Positions 12,001-27,000 of a stretch of 64,000 nt of DNA are shown piece after piece (position 1 is the first letter of the stretch; each line of letters opens with the position of its first letter). The position numbers and the translations under genes are program-made. This DNA comes from Ophioderma brevispina. Lineage: Eukaryota; Echinodermata; Ophiuroidea; Amphilepidida; Ophiodermatidae. The notes beneath the pieces were generated by a model. That model did not search any database. It worked only from the letters and a program-made list of their open reading frames with translations, and was not told the DNA's origin. The DNA is taken from assembly GCA_023653785.1 (NCBI GenBank), contig JAMKCH010078773.1:305131-369130 (forward strand), in the 5' to 3' direction.

Positions 12001-15000
12001 CGTAACCGACCGACCCTATTTTACCGCCGACCCTAAATATTTTTATTTTTTTATGGTCATGAAAACGCTGAAATACAAAAACAGGAATTTAATGACGCCA
12101 TACTTCGGTACTCTAAAGATGCAGGGACATCAAAAGACAAATAAAAAGATGTGTTACAGAAAAAGTGAAGATGTGCCATTTGTTTTTGTATGTGTGTCAT
12201 ATATTTTGTGTTGGTATGTGAAACATAAAAAAAAAAAAAAATTCCGACCTACCTACCCTATTTTTTTTCTATGTTACGCCAATCAAACAATTTTTTTTTA
12301 GGCCTTACCTTCCTTGAGTCAGTGACGTAAACATGTTCAGAACTGTTATTTTGTGTGTATACTTTTGCACCACCTTTATACACCGCGCGCGCGTGCGTAC
12401 ATCAGCGCTTTGAAGCAACACCCATGGATTTAATGCTGCTAATGAATTTCCACACTGACGTCATGACTGAGGAGGAAATGAAAGGACTCTATAATATATT
12501 CCTATTAGTGTCTAATTAGTGTTTTTAGAGCTTAAACTAACTTAGAATTTTGCCTTAGAAATAAAAAAAACAGTTTCAAAGGTACGTGAAAATGTAGATG
12601 GCAGATTATACATGTTAAGCTTGAAATAGCGCCAAGGTTTCAACTGGCCGTTGTACACCGTAAAAAAGTCATTTTGATTTCCTTCATAGCAGCTGCCATC
12701 TAGAAACTGGTCAGCTGTGTATGTAAAATGGTTGCAAATCACTGGCTTTGGCACTTACGATCAATCGCAATCCTGGAAAATAACACATGTTTCCGTCTCT
12801 ACAGGTTCCCCCGTATTTGAGCCTGCATTTGTCGGGGACTCATTTATCTCATACCAAGGACTAATGACCCACCAAAGGACTCTCCAGATTGCCATGATGT
12901 TCAGGCCACTTACAACTGATGATGGCGTGATCTTGTTCAATGGTTTTGCACCAAGAGGAAAGGGCGACTACATTTCCATCACAGTGAGAGACAAGAGATT
13001 GGAATTCCAGTTTGATAGTGGTTCAGGTTGGTATTGTGATATTCCTCTTTGGTATTCAAAGATTTAAAACATGAAAATTGTCACTCTGAATTCAACCTAA
13101 TCAAAGATCGGATAACAAAATAACAAATACCTGTGTGATAGCCATCTTAAAGCCACTATCAGCGATTTCTTCACAATGTAAACAAATCGTGCCCCCTATT
13201 TTTCATCAAAGTCAATTTTTTACACTGTTGTATTCAAAATTGTTGTAGTAAAGACCCTGTAAGTGGCTAAGCGTAACATGCCATATTTGGCAAGAAATTT
13301 TGATTTTTATGCTTCCTTTACTAATAAATGTTGGGATCTGGCTTTTTTTAGGTCTAGAAACAGTTGTAAATGGCATCTTCAAGACTGCTTTAAATGCTTA
13401 AGTGTCTGTTTTCACCAAAAAGAAACAGTTAAAATAAGGTGTTTTGATATGACCTAACCACTAGCAATTTAGAGACAAAAATGGGCATTTAAATTTGGAA
13501 AAAAATGATTGATGTGGCTTTAAAAAACGCTTGAATGATTTTGAATATACCAGATCTAACAGGGGTTAAAACCGGGTTAAATGTATTCACATTCAATAGG
13601 CAGCTTGTTGTTTGTTTACAGTCCATGGTAGGGGATGATTTGTGAAGAGATCATTCATGTTAAAATTGAAAGCAAATGAAAAGTATTCTATGGGCATTGT
13701 ATGAACCGTTATAAGCCAACATTTAAAACAACTAAAGGCAGTTTTTTTTTGAAGTACCAAGAATGAGTTATTTCCACGAATTGAGCTGACAAAAGTACTG
13801 GTGGAAAGGTCATCCACTGCAGTGTTCTTGGTAGTTGTGAGTAATATTAATTCATAGCCGTTGAAGGGGGAGCAAGCAGATTAATTTCGCACATTCTTTT
13901 CACCAATTTACAGGTCCAGCAATTATCCGCAGTGCAAGCAACATCACCGCTAATGAGTGGTACGACATTGTTGCCGAGCGCAATCTCAAAGATGGCTCTC
14001 TGGGTGTAAAATGGTGGCGAGGCAGTCAAGGGCCAATCTCAAGGAAACGCAGGGTCTCAACTTGAAACTGCCACTCTACATTGGAGGAGTCAAAGATGCT
14101 TCGATATTCCTGAGAAAGTGGGTGACAAAGGGGATTCACTGGTTTGCCTTGGCGAGGTAAGCTCCTGGTCTTTACAGCAGTGATGTGCGATTTCTGGAAA
14201 AATGAAAATGAAATGCTTTGATTTGGTCTTTCGCTAAAAGATTATACCTGAAGAAAATATACCACTTTAAAAAGCAAGGAAATGGATATTAAATGCTTTA
14301 CAAAAATTTTGTCCCCTACCTGTATGGCCCAAGGTGTTAGAACTCTTAATAGCCAAAGTTAAGGCAGTCCACATTGGAAACTAGAAAGGGCTGACATGGA
14401 TTATCAGAGCCATTCTCTGGAAATATGATCTTCACCATCGTGGTCAGAGCTGATGATATGAGCGAGGTTTAGATGTCATACTGATGCAATCTGCCTGTTC
14501 TCGAAACGTGCAATTCTCTTTTAGATTGATTGTACAAAAGAATTCCACAGCCAAGTACAAGCCAGCATCAAATAAAAAAGAAGTTGGAATTGAACTGGTC
14601 CGCGTCTCTACCTCCGTGCAGTGTCACGCACCAGCGGCGGCTTTAAAGCGACAGTGCTTTTTAAACGCGTGCACAAAGACGCATTTATCTGAAAGTGCGT
14701 AAAAGCGCTAGGTCATTGCACCAGTAAACCGGGCAAGACGCCGGATTAACACGTACTGTGCACAAACGTGATCGACTTGTCGATCAAAACAAAGTGTGAC
14801 GTCAGTAATGATATTTGCTGCCATTTACGTCCACGGCCAATCGGAAAAAACGTACGTAAAACCAGGCATCGACCTCGGTCAAAGGTCGTTTACACCCAAT
14901 AGAAAAGCCCGTGTTATCGGTCTTTGGAAGCTATACTGTCGCGGGGTTTATTTTTCTATAAGTAAGGATTTTTCTGATGTCCAACCCCCCCAAAAACATC

Positions 15001-18000
15001 ATGATATACGAAGTTCTTTGAAAATCAGTGGCAAAGATGGGAATTGTAGCAAGTCCAAAACAAAGTGATTGCGCCTGATGTTTGGCGAAAAAGCTAAACC
15101 TCAGAATGAAACAACTGGGACGGCTGAATCTGCTGTCTGCTGAATCGTGCTGTAGATAAATGTCGTTGTGTTGCTTGAAATTGAAGCGATGAAAATGAAG
15201 GAAGTAAGTAAACCGTCTTTTCAAGGGACATTAAGTGACGCCGCGAAGGAGGGAGATTTTTAGAGGCAGTGATTAGCATTTGAACCACAAATCGATGTGG
15301 ATTATGATAGATGGACACCGTCGTTAGGAGCCAGACTAGCCATCAGTAGTGATGAATATTCGCCGAGTCACCGAGGCTCTCACTCGCTTCAGCGCGGAGT
15401 CATTGATCGTGTACGGTCCTGGCACTGACGGGGCTGAACCTGAATGCTTGACGAAGCGGATACGTTGTGGGCAAGCAACAAATGAGGGTTTCGTCAGGTT
15501 AATTTTTAATGTATTGGCCGCGTTGCAACTGAGAGTGCTTGATTTTTGGCATGGTTCACTCCATTAGTGGGCGGTTGCTCCTGCTCGTACAATTACAAAA
15601 ACGAACACGATTTTCCACCAGTACAGCAGATCAGAACTGGCATGCGAGCTGGTACAGACTAGTCAAACACAAGGTGCTGAAGAGGTTAGGTTTTTCTTTT
15701 ACTATAATACTAAGCCTTTATTTTTTTATCAGATCGTTGACTAGTCATACCGTATACCGGTCAAAAAAAAAATCAAAATCCAAGTCAATACATCAGGACT
15801 TCTTACAATGCAATACATTGTAATATATACAGATAATACACCACAATGACAAAAAAATCCCCAGTTTAGTGTGCTAGTGCTTTTATTTCATGGAAAAAAA
15901 TGACACTTATAAAATTGACACTAAAAATTGAAATCCAACACATTTTTTTACTCATTTTTTTTTGTTTATTTGGCAGTTTTATTCAAATACAATTTCCTAG
16001 TGATAATATCATATATTTGGCAAAAATTATTACTCAAACAAAAAACATAACCCATTTGGAGAAAAATTATTATCCCAGACAATATGCACAAAGGGCTATT
16101 AAATATCCACCCAAAAAATAACCCAATTTTTTAAAATGGCTGCCCTTCGGCCAAGGAAGGGTTAAAGCGACGGTGTTTTTAAACGCGTGCACAAAGACGG
16201 CATATTGACACAGGCGTAACGCTTGCAGTTTGTCCATCGTACCAAGTTTAAAAACCGTTGCAAGGCGCCGGCTTAAAGCGACAGTGTTTTTAAACGCCGT
16301 GCACAAAGATGGGCTATCTTGACGCGTGGTAAAAGGCTGCATCAATAGGTGATGACATCACTTGTCGAAGTAAAGAAATATGAATGTTTCCGTCCATTAA
16401 AAAAGATCTGTTGGTAAATCTACCAAATGCTAATGTGGTACTTTGGTACTTTGTATCTTGTTGCAGCTCTGAGGTTGAAACAAACCAATGATTCTCATCA
16501 ACGATGCTCAGGGAAGCAACAACATTCAGGATTGCAGCGATGAGAATGTGTGAGAGACACCTTGTTGAGAACGGAGGATCAGGTCACAATATTGGCAACT
16601 CTGAGTACAAGTGTGATGCACCGATGATTCTAGGTGAGTGTGCCAGTTCCAATGATGGCTGGGATTTGATTGTCATCTCTTCTGTAAGAATAAGGGCATA
16701 AACAATGGTCATACCTGAAATCCTAAAGCAAAACAAAGAGATGACCCACTTCTAGAAAAATACCCCTTTGTCACCACAATGGCCTAAGTTTAGTATCCCA
16801 CTCTAAAGAGGTTGGCAAAAGAATTTAAAAATAAAAAGAATGATACGAAATCTCATTTCCTTTTCGAATTATAACTTTTTTTAGTTTTTTGGAATAAAAT
16901 GGGTCACTTCCATCAAATGTGAGGGGATTTCCTTAGATCGGTATTCTTCAGATCTCAAGCTTACCATTTCGCTAATTCACAATGGTACCATCATTTTGTT
17001 ACTTTGCATAGATGAAAAAAGTGTACTTATTATGATTAAATATTTGGTAAAATAATTAAATCTTAAGTTAAACCCATTTCAGTCATTTTATTCAAATTTC
17101 CAGGAAATTTTTAGGAAAATCTCTGAAAAACTTAACATTTTAATATCGTGGCAACGGATGAGATAAAACCTCAAGTAAACCCGAAAAGCTGTTTTACGAG
17201 TCAAGACGTCAACGTAAAATCTGAATTTTGATATCCGATGGACTTACACAGTTTAGAATAAGCTTTAAATAACAAATGAGCTTGTGTGACTGTACTTAAT
17301 GCATTTGTTGTGTGGTGTAAATCACACTTTTATTTTTTAGGTTGGGATCCTAAGAGGGAAATACATTATTTTGGAGTATTTTTGAAATAGTCATGTTTGA
17401 CTTACCCAAAACCATCTCGAGAACCCCAACGAAAATTGATGGATTTTGGTTGTTGTTGTTAAGGTCGCACTGTGAGACAGAAGTTGGACCGTGTGATATC
17501 AACGAACCTTGCTTGAATGGAGGAACATGTGAACCACTAGGCCCGGAGGATCGGTGTATGTGTCAAAGGATGGGTGGTTTGCACTTGTGAAGAAGGTTAA
17601 GGATCGTTTTGATAATTTGTTGTCCTAGATTTGCCAAAACAAGTATTGATTTTAAAAAGGACCATGTATGGGAAATGGCCAATTGAAGTAAACTTGGCTT
17701 GTTTTATAAACCAGTAGCATGCCTTGACATGAATTTTAGTGTATGGGTCTGTTGTTATTTCAATTCAAATTTCTTTTTTTTTAATGATGTTAATCTTTGT
17801 GTGACAAATTTTGCACCAACAGAGGAGGATTTGCCTTACAGCGCTTACTTTGGATGACACAGGCTTCCTCTCGCTACACCGAGGTATTTCATCCCAAGAT
17901 CAAGAGGGTAGTTTATGATGGATTCTTTTTTTATTTTACATCATGATTAAACATTTGGACTCATGTGTAAGATTGAGATCAGTATAACTGAGGTTTAATC

Positions 18001-21000
18001 AGATCGTATTTGGTATAAATAAAAACTGATTGACATTTAAAATCATTTAAGAAAATTCATAAGGTTATTTTTTGGCCTTGATGTTGCCCAGTTCACGCTT
18101 CTAATTCCAAGAAAAATCAGCACTAATTTTTCGGAATTAAAAACAGATGAGAGCGGCGGTGAAGTAAGGACCAATGATCACGGAGCACTAATCCCATAAT
18201 GGATCCTAAACTGGGTATGTATAATATTTTCCCTGGAGATGGCCAGCGCACAAAAGTGTTGAAAAAAAAAAAAAACACGTGTGCGCTTGGACGGATTCGA
18301 ACAAGCGAACCTCCCCCCTGTATTACTAGTGACGGTACTCTAACCAACTGAGCCACAAGACTGGGTTGGTAGAGGAGCGATAGATATCATCTATAGGTGT
18401 TAGGTTCGAAAGGTGGTCCATCGCTTTCCTAGCGGATAGCATCAGAAGGTATATTTGAATATTACCAATTTATATTTGTTTTGAAAATTTGAACTACTAG
18501 TTCTCCAGGTAGACAAGGATGGGTAAGTATTAATCTTCCTGGAGATGGCCAGGCCCGTGTGCGCTGGGGGGGGGGCCATCTCCAGGGGAAAGATTAATAA
18601 ATACCCATCCTTGTCTACTGTAGAACTTAAGTAGTTCAAATTCATTGGACCTAACTGTTGATAGAAGTGAAACTTAAAGCAGCTCAAAGATGACGTGGAG
18701 TTTAGCCATCATTTTAATTACTCTCACAGGCCGTGCCAGAGTCTAAAATCTCAAACTGGTTTCACCATATTGCTCACTTTTATAAAACATGCTTTTTTTC
18801 ATCTATAGATTTGCAATCCAAAAGAATTTTATTTGGGGGTGAAGGGTTTTCGAATGTACTTGTCAAACTAGTCTTTGGCACAGACTGGAGTCTTGGTAGC
18901 AAAAATATAGTTGAAACCCCTTTTGGGCTTTTTGTATAAAATTGACCAAAATATGGTTGCTGCACAGATTACATATTAAAGTATAAGAAACTCACTAGGG
19001 TTTCAAATTAGTACATCGTTTTGTATTTCTTCAATTTCAAAAAAATTAGTGCTGTTTTATTCAAAGTTAGGATCTGTATGTCGTTTTCCTCCCTCAAGTA
19101 GAATTTTGGAAATAATTTGAGATGAATTTTAAAATAAAATTGTTGTTATTTGCAGGAGTAGTATAAATCAGGAAGACATTTCCTTCAGCTTTTCAACATT
19201 ATTGATCCGATGGTGTGCTCTTCTGGCAAGGCGTGGTAAGTGAAAAAGTAGTACCAGTAAATAAGTTATTAAAAGTTATGCAGCCATATTCTTGAAAAGG
19301 GCATACGGTCAATTATCTTTTGGCTCAATAAATCCCTCACACAGCAGTAATTGCTGAATGTGTGAGGTGTATCCGGCCACCCCCTGTTGACGGGGACAAA
19401 ACCGGGATTAAACTTTGGTCTAACTAAACCCTAACTGACCATTCTTGGCATACCCAACGCCTTCCAATGTGAATAGCCGGGAAATACCGCCCATGTACGT
19501 CTCTACGCTCATCGATTGGTTGTTTTATTGGTTGCAGGCAAGTCAAGTTAGAGGTCATTTTTCTTGAGGTGGCACTATTTTATCATGGACGGACAAACAT
19601 AGCATTTCCAGCCCTGCTGTTAAGTACAATCTACGATCCCAATTCTAATTACAAAAATCGCCTCATTTTTATGATAATACACATTTTTAGCATTCTCGTT
19701 CGCAGGTGTTTTTTTTTCTAAGACCTAACAAACATTGCTGTGCAAAAATATCAAATTTTGAAAATTGGGGGTGCTCTTCAAAAATGTGTTTCTAATATGC
19801 TTTAATGAATTGCACACCATCCAGATTCTATTACTTGATGGGTAACCCCCTACTTGAGCTACCCATGTATACTCGTAGCTCTACTCTAAGGTACCCATTG
19901 AGGCATTATCCAACAAATTGGTACACCTCCAGATTCTTACTTGTGCGGGAAACCCCCTACTTGAGCTATTTCCAATGCAGGTCATTATCAACTAAATTGT
20001 ACAGAGCCAGATTCTTACTTGTGAGGGAACCCACTACTTGAGCTATTATCAATTGGAGGCATTATCAACAATTGTTACACATCCCGATTCTTACTGGGTG
20101 CGGGAACACACACTTGAGCTATTAGCAAATTGAGGCATTATCAACGAATTGTAACACTCCAGATTCCTTACTTGTGATGGAACACATTACCTTGTAGCTA
20201 TTATCAATTGAGGCATTATCAACGAATTGTACACATCCAGATTCTTACTTGTGAGGGAACCCACTACTTGAGCTATTATCAATTGAGCATTATCAACGGA
20301 TTGTACTCATCCAATTCTTAATTGTGGATGGACCCCACTACTTGAGGCTTTATCAATTGACGGCATTTCGACGAATTGTTACACATCCAGATTCTTACTT
20401 GTGAGGGAACCCACTACTGGAGCTTATCCATATTACTCCTAGCCCCTACTCCCATTGATCCATTATCATTAATTTTACACATCCCTACTCTTACTTGTGT
20501 TGTGGCCCACTACTTGAGCTACTCCATTTGTACTCCTGGCCCTACTCCAGGGGAACCGATTGACCCATGAGGGGACGTAAAAAGACAAACCTGTTTTAAG
20601 GGCGAGCGGACCTTTCGAGTAGGGTCGGAGCGATTTTTTCTGTTTTTTTTTTCTTTTTCTGGGAGCTCAAAATTGGCCTAAAATGCCCCAAAACATCTGA
20701 AAGAAACCAAATTTTCGAAAAAAATTTGCCAAAATTTATAAATTTGGGAATAAAAACAGGCTGATTTACATGATTTTTGGAAAAATCAAAAAAAAAAAAA
20801 ACTCTGCAAAAACTGAAAAATTCATGGGCGGTCGGGCCCGGTAAAACAGTTTTTTTTTATTGTTAGTCGCCTTATCAATGAATTTTCCACATCCAGATTT
20901 GTACTTGTGGGGTAACCCACTAGTTTGCGTAGCCATGTGTAATCCTAGCCCTACTCACAAGGGACCATTGAGCCTAATTCCCAATGAATGGAGCTTCTAC

Positions 21001-24000
21001 TTTAGCATGTCCTTACATTTACCAATGAATTGGACATATTTACACAATTTACGTTTTGCTGTAGAGTATAGGGAGGTGAGCGAAAAATGATTGGGGTGAC
21101 AATTTCCTGAGGGCAATGTAATAAAATAATAAAATAGGGCAACGTCACTTTAAAGTATTTATGGCAAAAGGCATTATATTTAGTCATGGTGAATTTACAT
21201 GACAACAAATTCCATTGTTGTCTTTTTTCTGACAGGAATGAGGATCTAATGGGAAAAGGACAAGATTTTGTAGCAGTGGCGTCTCAAAATGACTTAGAAT
21301 TCAGGTAGGTTGAATCCACTTGTGGGTAAAAGTTCTAGGATCCAGGCTCAAGTGTGAGCTCTATTAATTGAAGGGTAGTTTGACTTTTACAGATATGAGA
21401 GTTAATGGATCCTGTTTTCTAACGTCGAAGTCAGAGATTTCGAAATAGATTTTTTTGGTAATAATGAAAAATGTCAACTAGAACTAAAGATAGTAACCTA
21501 AACTACACAATTCCGAAATTGAGATAAATCGGAGTTTTCGTTTGATGCAGTAAACATTGATGTGTAGTATTACGTCCCATAGGATACTGTGTATAACAAA
21601 AATTCCGGATCCGGAATTTTATAACAAAGTTGTGATTTTAGACCCACGAAGTACTGTGTGTTTCCTTATAACTATGGGGTTTTGAAGCAATGGTTTTGTA
21701 AACTGCGTGTTTATCTATATCGTATTGTCTTGAAATTTTTGCAGGTGTGTTTGGATGACATGGGAAAGTTAATGCAGCGTTTCGTTTGGTGACAATAAAG
21801 GTGTGAAAGCCAAGTTTAGGGTCTAAACAAACAAATGGTTGAAGTGGTGTTTAGGTCATACAGCCCCTTTTGGATGTGTGCATTCGCTAAATGTATGAAA
21901 ACAGTCGGGAATAGCAAAAGTCAAACACTGTAAGCCTGTGGAAAAAAAAAAGACCTTTCCCTTCTCACTTGTCCTTAGTTAGTCATCAGTGTGTTGCAAT
22001 TGTGTTGTACGATTAAGGGTCCACAACTTGCAAGGGACACTCCAGTCTGTTGGTATCCAAGTCAAAACAACCTTTCTGGTCAGATGAGCATAGTACATAG
22101 TTTTACAATGGCCTTGGGTCAACATTTGGCACTGAGTAATTTGGAAAAATGGTTATATTTCCTCAGAATGGAACTTGTGATTTTTCCATGATAAGCCCAA
22201 CATGCACCCAATCAAGAATTGACACTTAGTGACCAGCTCAATAATGGTTCGGTCAGTCAGATAGTTCATATCCCTCTACCCCAGTAAAAAATCATTTCTT
22301 TCTCAATTTAAACAAACTGGAATTTCCTGATCCACTAACCGTTCCTGTGGTGTGTGTGGTTGTGTGGTGTGTTGTGTATGCGAGGGGTGCATGTGGGTGT
22401 GTCTGTGCTATGTGTATGTGGGTTACTGTATGTATGCCTGCTCTGTGCCAAGAGAAAATATCAGTAGCTTCCTACAATGCATTGCTTTCCATTGAAGTTT
22501 TTGTACAGGTATTGGAACTGTGATAAGTTACAGGGTGAAACACCTCTAACCAAACATGCCCAAGTTGTGGATCAGTACTGTCAATTAGCCAGGTTTCATC
22601 ACTAACGATTCACCTCAGTACCTGTACAAAACCTCCTCGAGCAATGCATTGTGGGAAGATACTGAAATCTTCTCTGGTCTGTGCCCTCTCTCTGGCTGTC
22701 ACTGTTTGTAGGTGTGGTCTACATGTATGTGGTTGTAACAAATGTCAAAAATTATTATTGAACAATGTATTAACACTATTAACAATTGCTCAGTAGATAG
22801 TTAATATCCTACTACACCAGTAAAAGTATTTCTTCTCAATTTAAAATAACTGTGCTGGCAATTTCCCTCGATCCACAACCTTCCTGTGTGGGTGTTTGTG
22901 CTGTTGTGTGTATGTGTGTGGAGTGCATGTGTGTACATACATGTACATGTGTGGGTGTAGCGGTGCGGAAGTATTTACCCACGGTGTAGTCTGTAAGTAT
23001 TGTTCCCATCATTTGAGAAGGGCACCCTCAAGGGTTATAAGTTTTAGACATGGATTAAAAGGGCATTAAAGGTATTTCCAAGAACTTCATTCCAAATATC
23101 AGCCAAATATGTCAAGCGTTGGATTTCCAAAATTTTCTGAAAAATTGATTTTTTAACGGGAATGGATTTTCGCATAATTGAGGAAAGAGGTCCTCACGGG
23201 TTAGATTACCAATAAAGGGGCATTATTATCAGGTTAATTAATGGAGTTCGAGGAGTTTGTTTTATAGCTTTTTGTACGGATGTGGGTGGAAAATGACTGA
23301 GGTTCATCAATAGTGGTTTATAGAGTTATTTGTTGGTGAAGTAATATTTTTTGAAAAAAAAATTGTTTGATTTTTTTATGGGAATGTATTTGCAATCATT
23401 TGAGGAAAAAAACTCCAATTCAAGTAAAGGGCATTATGCAATTTCAGAAGGTATGGAGTTCATTGACGAGTTGTATGTAGGTGTTTTTGCTGTTTGGCGA
23501 GGTATGGATTGAGTTCATGATGAGAACTTATGTTCTTAGAGTTATTTTGGGGAGTTAGGAACGGTTATGTTCAGAGTTTTTAGAGTTTATTTTGTGGTGA
23601 GTTATGGCAGTTCATCAATGAGTTAGTATTTAGAGTTTTTTTTATTTTTTGGTGAGTATAAAATGGAGCCGTCAATGAGTTTTAAGCGTGATTTGTTAGT
23701 TGAGGTATGAATGGAGTTCATTGATGAGTTATGTTCTAGAGTTATTGGTGAGTTGGAATGGAGTATTTTTGGTGAGGTATGAGTTCACGAGGAGTTAGGT
23801 TTTAGAGTTTTTTTGAGATGTTTTGGGAGTTATAAATGGAGCCCATCAATGAGTTTTAGACTAGTTTGCAGTGGTGTTGGTAACCCACCCTTTTATTTTC
23901 AACACCATTTTATGAAACACCCTTTATACTGAACTCAAGAACCCACCCCTTTTACTTTATGGGCTTGGACACTTGGTGTGCAGTTGGTTCTGAACCAGAT

Positions 24001-27000
24001 CCATAATTTTAGTATGTATTGGTCTTGGGATGGCATTAGCTGTCTTGACGGTTACCAAAACCCGTTTGATTTTTCTCCATATTGAATACATCATGGCAAA
24101 CATAATCCACAGAGAGGCGTTTGTATTTTATAACATCAAAAACCCCACCCTTTTTATTTCTGACCCCCCTTTTTACAAAAGTACCTTTTCTACCAAGAAA
24201 TTCAGTGTCCCCCTGTTTACCAATTTTCAGACTGTTTATAACCAACCCCCTTTTCTAAAGAGTGGGCTTAACTATGGTAGAGTTATTTGTTATGAGGTAT
24301 GAATGGAGTTCATGAGGAGTTAGGTTGTTAAAGTCTGTTGCGAAATTCTTTAGGGATTTTTTTTGAGTGAGTTGAGGATTCATTGATGAGTTAGTTTAGA
24401 TGGGTTTTTTGGTTTTGGTCGGTGAGGAGTTCACCAAGATGAGTTGTTTTTAGAGTTCTTGTTGGTGAGTTATGGGATAGGGTCATTGAGGAGTTATGGT
24501 TTTGAGTTCTGGTGGCGCGAAAAAGCCGGGTGACCACCTTGTATCTATTAAAAGGCCATTTCCCTCCATACCTTTTTTAAAGGCAATTCCATTAATCAAT
24601 TTACCAATCCTCCATGTAATCATTTAAAGGGACATTCAGGCCATTCTCAGGAACCATAACGGGCTCTTCCTCCATTTACCAAAGGGCCACTCCATCATTT
24701 ACCTTGGAAAGGGCAATGAAATTTTATTCAAATTAAAGTGTTTCCTGCATTATCAATTATAATTATTAATATTTAAATTTATAAAGTTCAAAATGCAGCT
24801 GCAATGCTTGCATGCACTAAACAAGTGTTTAAGTTCATAAAAATGTACGTACTTTGTACTTTTAAAGAGGAATTATGTAATTTTCAAAAAAAATTATGAC
24901 AGGAATGTATTTTTTGCACAATTTGAAGAAGAGCACCCGCGGGTTCATGTTGAACCTCAAATAACTTTGTGGCCACACATTGCTATTATGCCAAAGCAGG
25001 TGTTATGTCCATCTTGACTCTTATTTGTTCAAAAACGTCTGCCAACCAATAACTTGTTTCTCATGCATTGCATCTCCAAGGATCATTCCAGTTCCACCAT
25101 ACAAGTGGGCTTTGCATCATGATGCTCTCTCTGTATGAAGGAATTCGATTGAAGCTTAGCAATTCCCACAGTGATTAGTATAGACAAGAACATAATGTAC
25201 ATGCAAAAAAACACGATTTTTTTGGAAATGGGGCGCCCTCCTCAGGAAATATCTGAGTCGCCTTTAATAAATGTGAGTGATAGTTCTATGAAAAAAGGGA
25301 TTTTTTTTATCTGGTGGATCTCCAGCTCTCAGGATGTCACACTATTCGATGATGTAGTGCACGTTAGTATCATTGTTACTGGTTCAAGCCTTGGCTCATG
25401 ACCTGTTCCGAATTAGAATACCATAGGATTTGTGTTGTGCTTCAATGTGATCAGTGGCTCAACCAAAGTTAGCGGGAGCCAGTTACTGAAATGTTCTTAT
25501 TCGAACATGGCTGAACTTCAGCTAATAGCAGGCAATTGTACATATTAACCTACACAATTTCGGATTGCTATTATTTTGTGAATTTTGAAAATAGGTTCAT
25601 TTTTTTTCGAATAGATATCTATCTCTTTTTGTGTTGTCTGCAAGAATGCAGAAGGCACATACGGAGATTACTCTGGCGTATGTCTGTGTGGGTGTTGTGT
25701 GTGTGTCTGTGGTTAAACTGGTTAACCCTTTAAGATATTGCATGCAGTGAGTTCGTAAGGGCTACGATGATGTAAGCTGGTGGAAAGGAGGGGGGGGGGT
25801 GGGGTGACCATGTTGGTGAACCTCATGTGACCTTGGGGACTCAAGTGACCTTTGGCTGGTCAAAATGTAAATCCTTAAATAATGCATGCTGTATGGTTCA
25901 TAAGGGCTATGATGATGTAATTGGTGGAAAGGAGGGGGTGGGGTGGGGACATGTTGGTGACCTATGTGAACTATGGCCCCATTCACAAAACCGTGACGGC
26001 AGACGACACTCGCGGCCGGGGCCGCGATGTATTTTATTTAAAAACAGGTGATCCCAGATTTTATGTTTGTGGTACAATGATTAATTATGCAGCAAAACCT
26101 GGTTTGCAACTCATTTGGTTTACCATTTTGTATGATGTGAGACATGTATTGGGGAAAATGCTTTAAATTGGTTTTATTCTTTTTATTTATTTTTAGTTTT
26201 TGGGTTACATAATGGGAACAAACATTTTTTTGCCGACATTATTTCTTTATGAGTAGTGTTAAACAATATTGTTGGTGTGTGTATTTCCGTTATCAGTTGG
26301 GTAGTGGTGAAGCCAGCATTGTAACCAACCACAAAGTAAATGACGGAGAACTACACAATGTCACAGCCAGCAGGTAAGATTGCCAGACAGAAATCCAAGA
26401 TCATTACGAAGGCAGCAAAGAAAATTTCAAATGGGGGGGGGGGAACCTTCTTGCTAAGGGTCATATAAGGCAGGCGCACCCCCAAGCACAAAAAAGCTCG
26501 CCATTGACGCCTGTATACCAAATTTTAGTTGAAAAGTCACCGACGCTGAATTCGTGCATGGGTAGGTACATTCGGGTGACTGCCTAAATTCCCCAAGGAT
26601 GGTAAAATTGTACGTGTCATGCAAAACCATGCTTGACCGCGCCCACAACATGTTTCCGCACATATAATTATTGGACAGCATCAATACTCATTGCAATTCC
26701 CAGTTCAAACTTGGTTCCAATGCCAGAAAATAGCCATGCCTATTTCTTGTCACCTTATTTAAAGTGAATGTCACCTTGCAAGGATGACAATGTGGGTTAA
26801 GGAATGATCTAAGTAATACCGACACAGATAGTACATCCACTGGTCACATTATATCGCGCTCCATCTACGATTATTAGGAGTACTTTTTCAACCCCCAACA
26901 TTTCTGGGATTGACTCAGGGCGCAAGGATTACAAACATAAAACAAACACCAGCACTCAAAACGGAAGTCTGATTTAAATTGTTTTCAGCTCCGATAGCCA

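Larger units (their letters stand above)
5959..12804 (+). other. Large perlecan intron with five transposon-type repeats
   Basis: This 6.8-kb intron holds no convincing exon. It contains foldback or MITE elements at 7049-7324, 8750-9388, 9459-9747, 10159-10652, 11229-11453 and 11976-12304, each listed separately. The remaining sequence is AT-rich and shows nothing I can name. Confidence 0.6.

Noticed and set aside
18285..18362. Functional tRNA gene on the minus strand
   Set aside because: A and B boxes are good, but the anticodon and T stems do not pair and the acceptor stem is incomplete. It is a SINE-like head.
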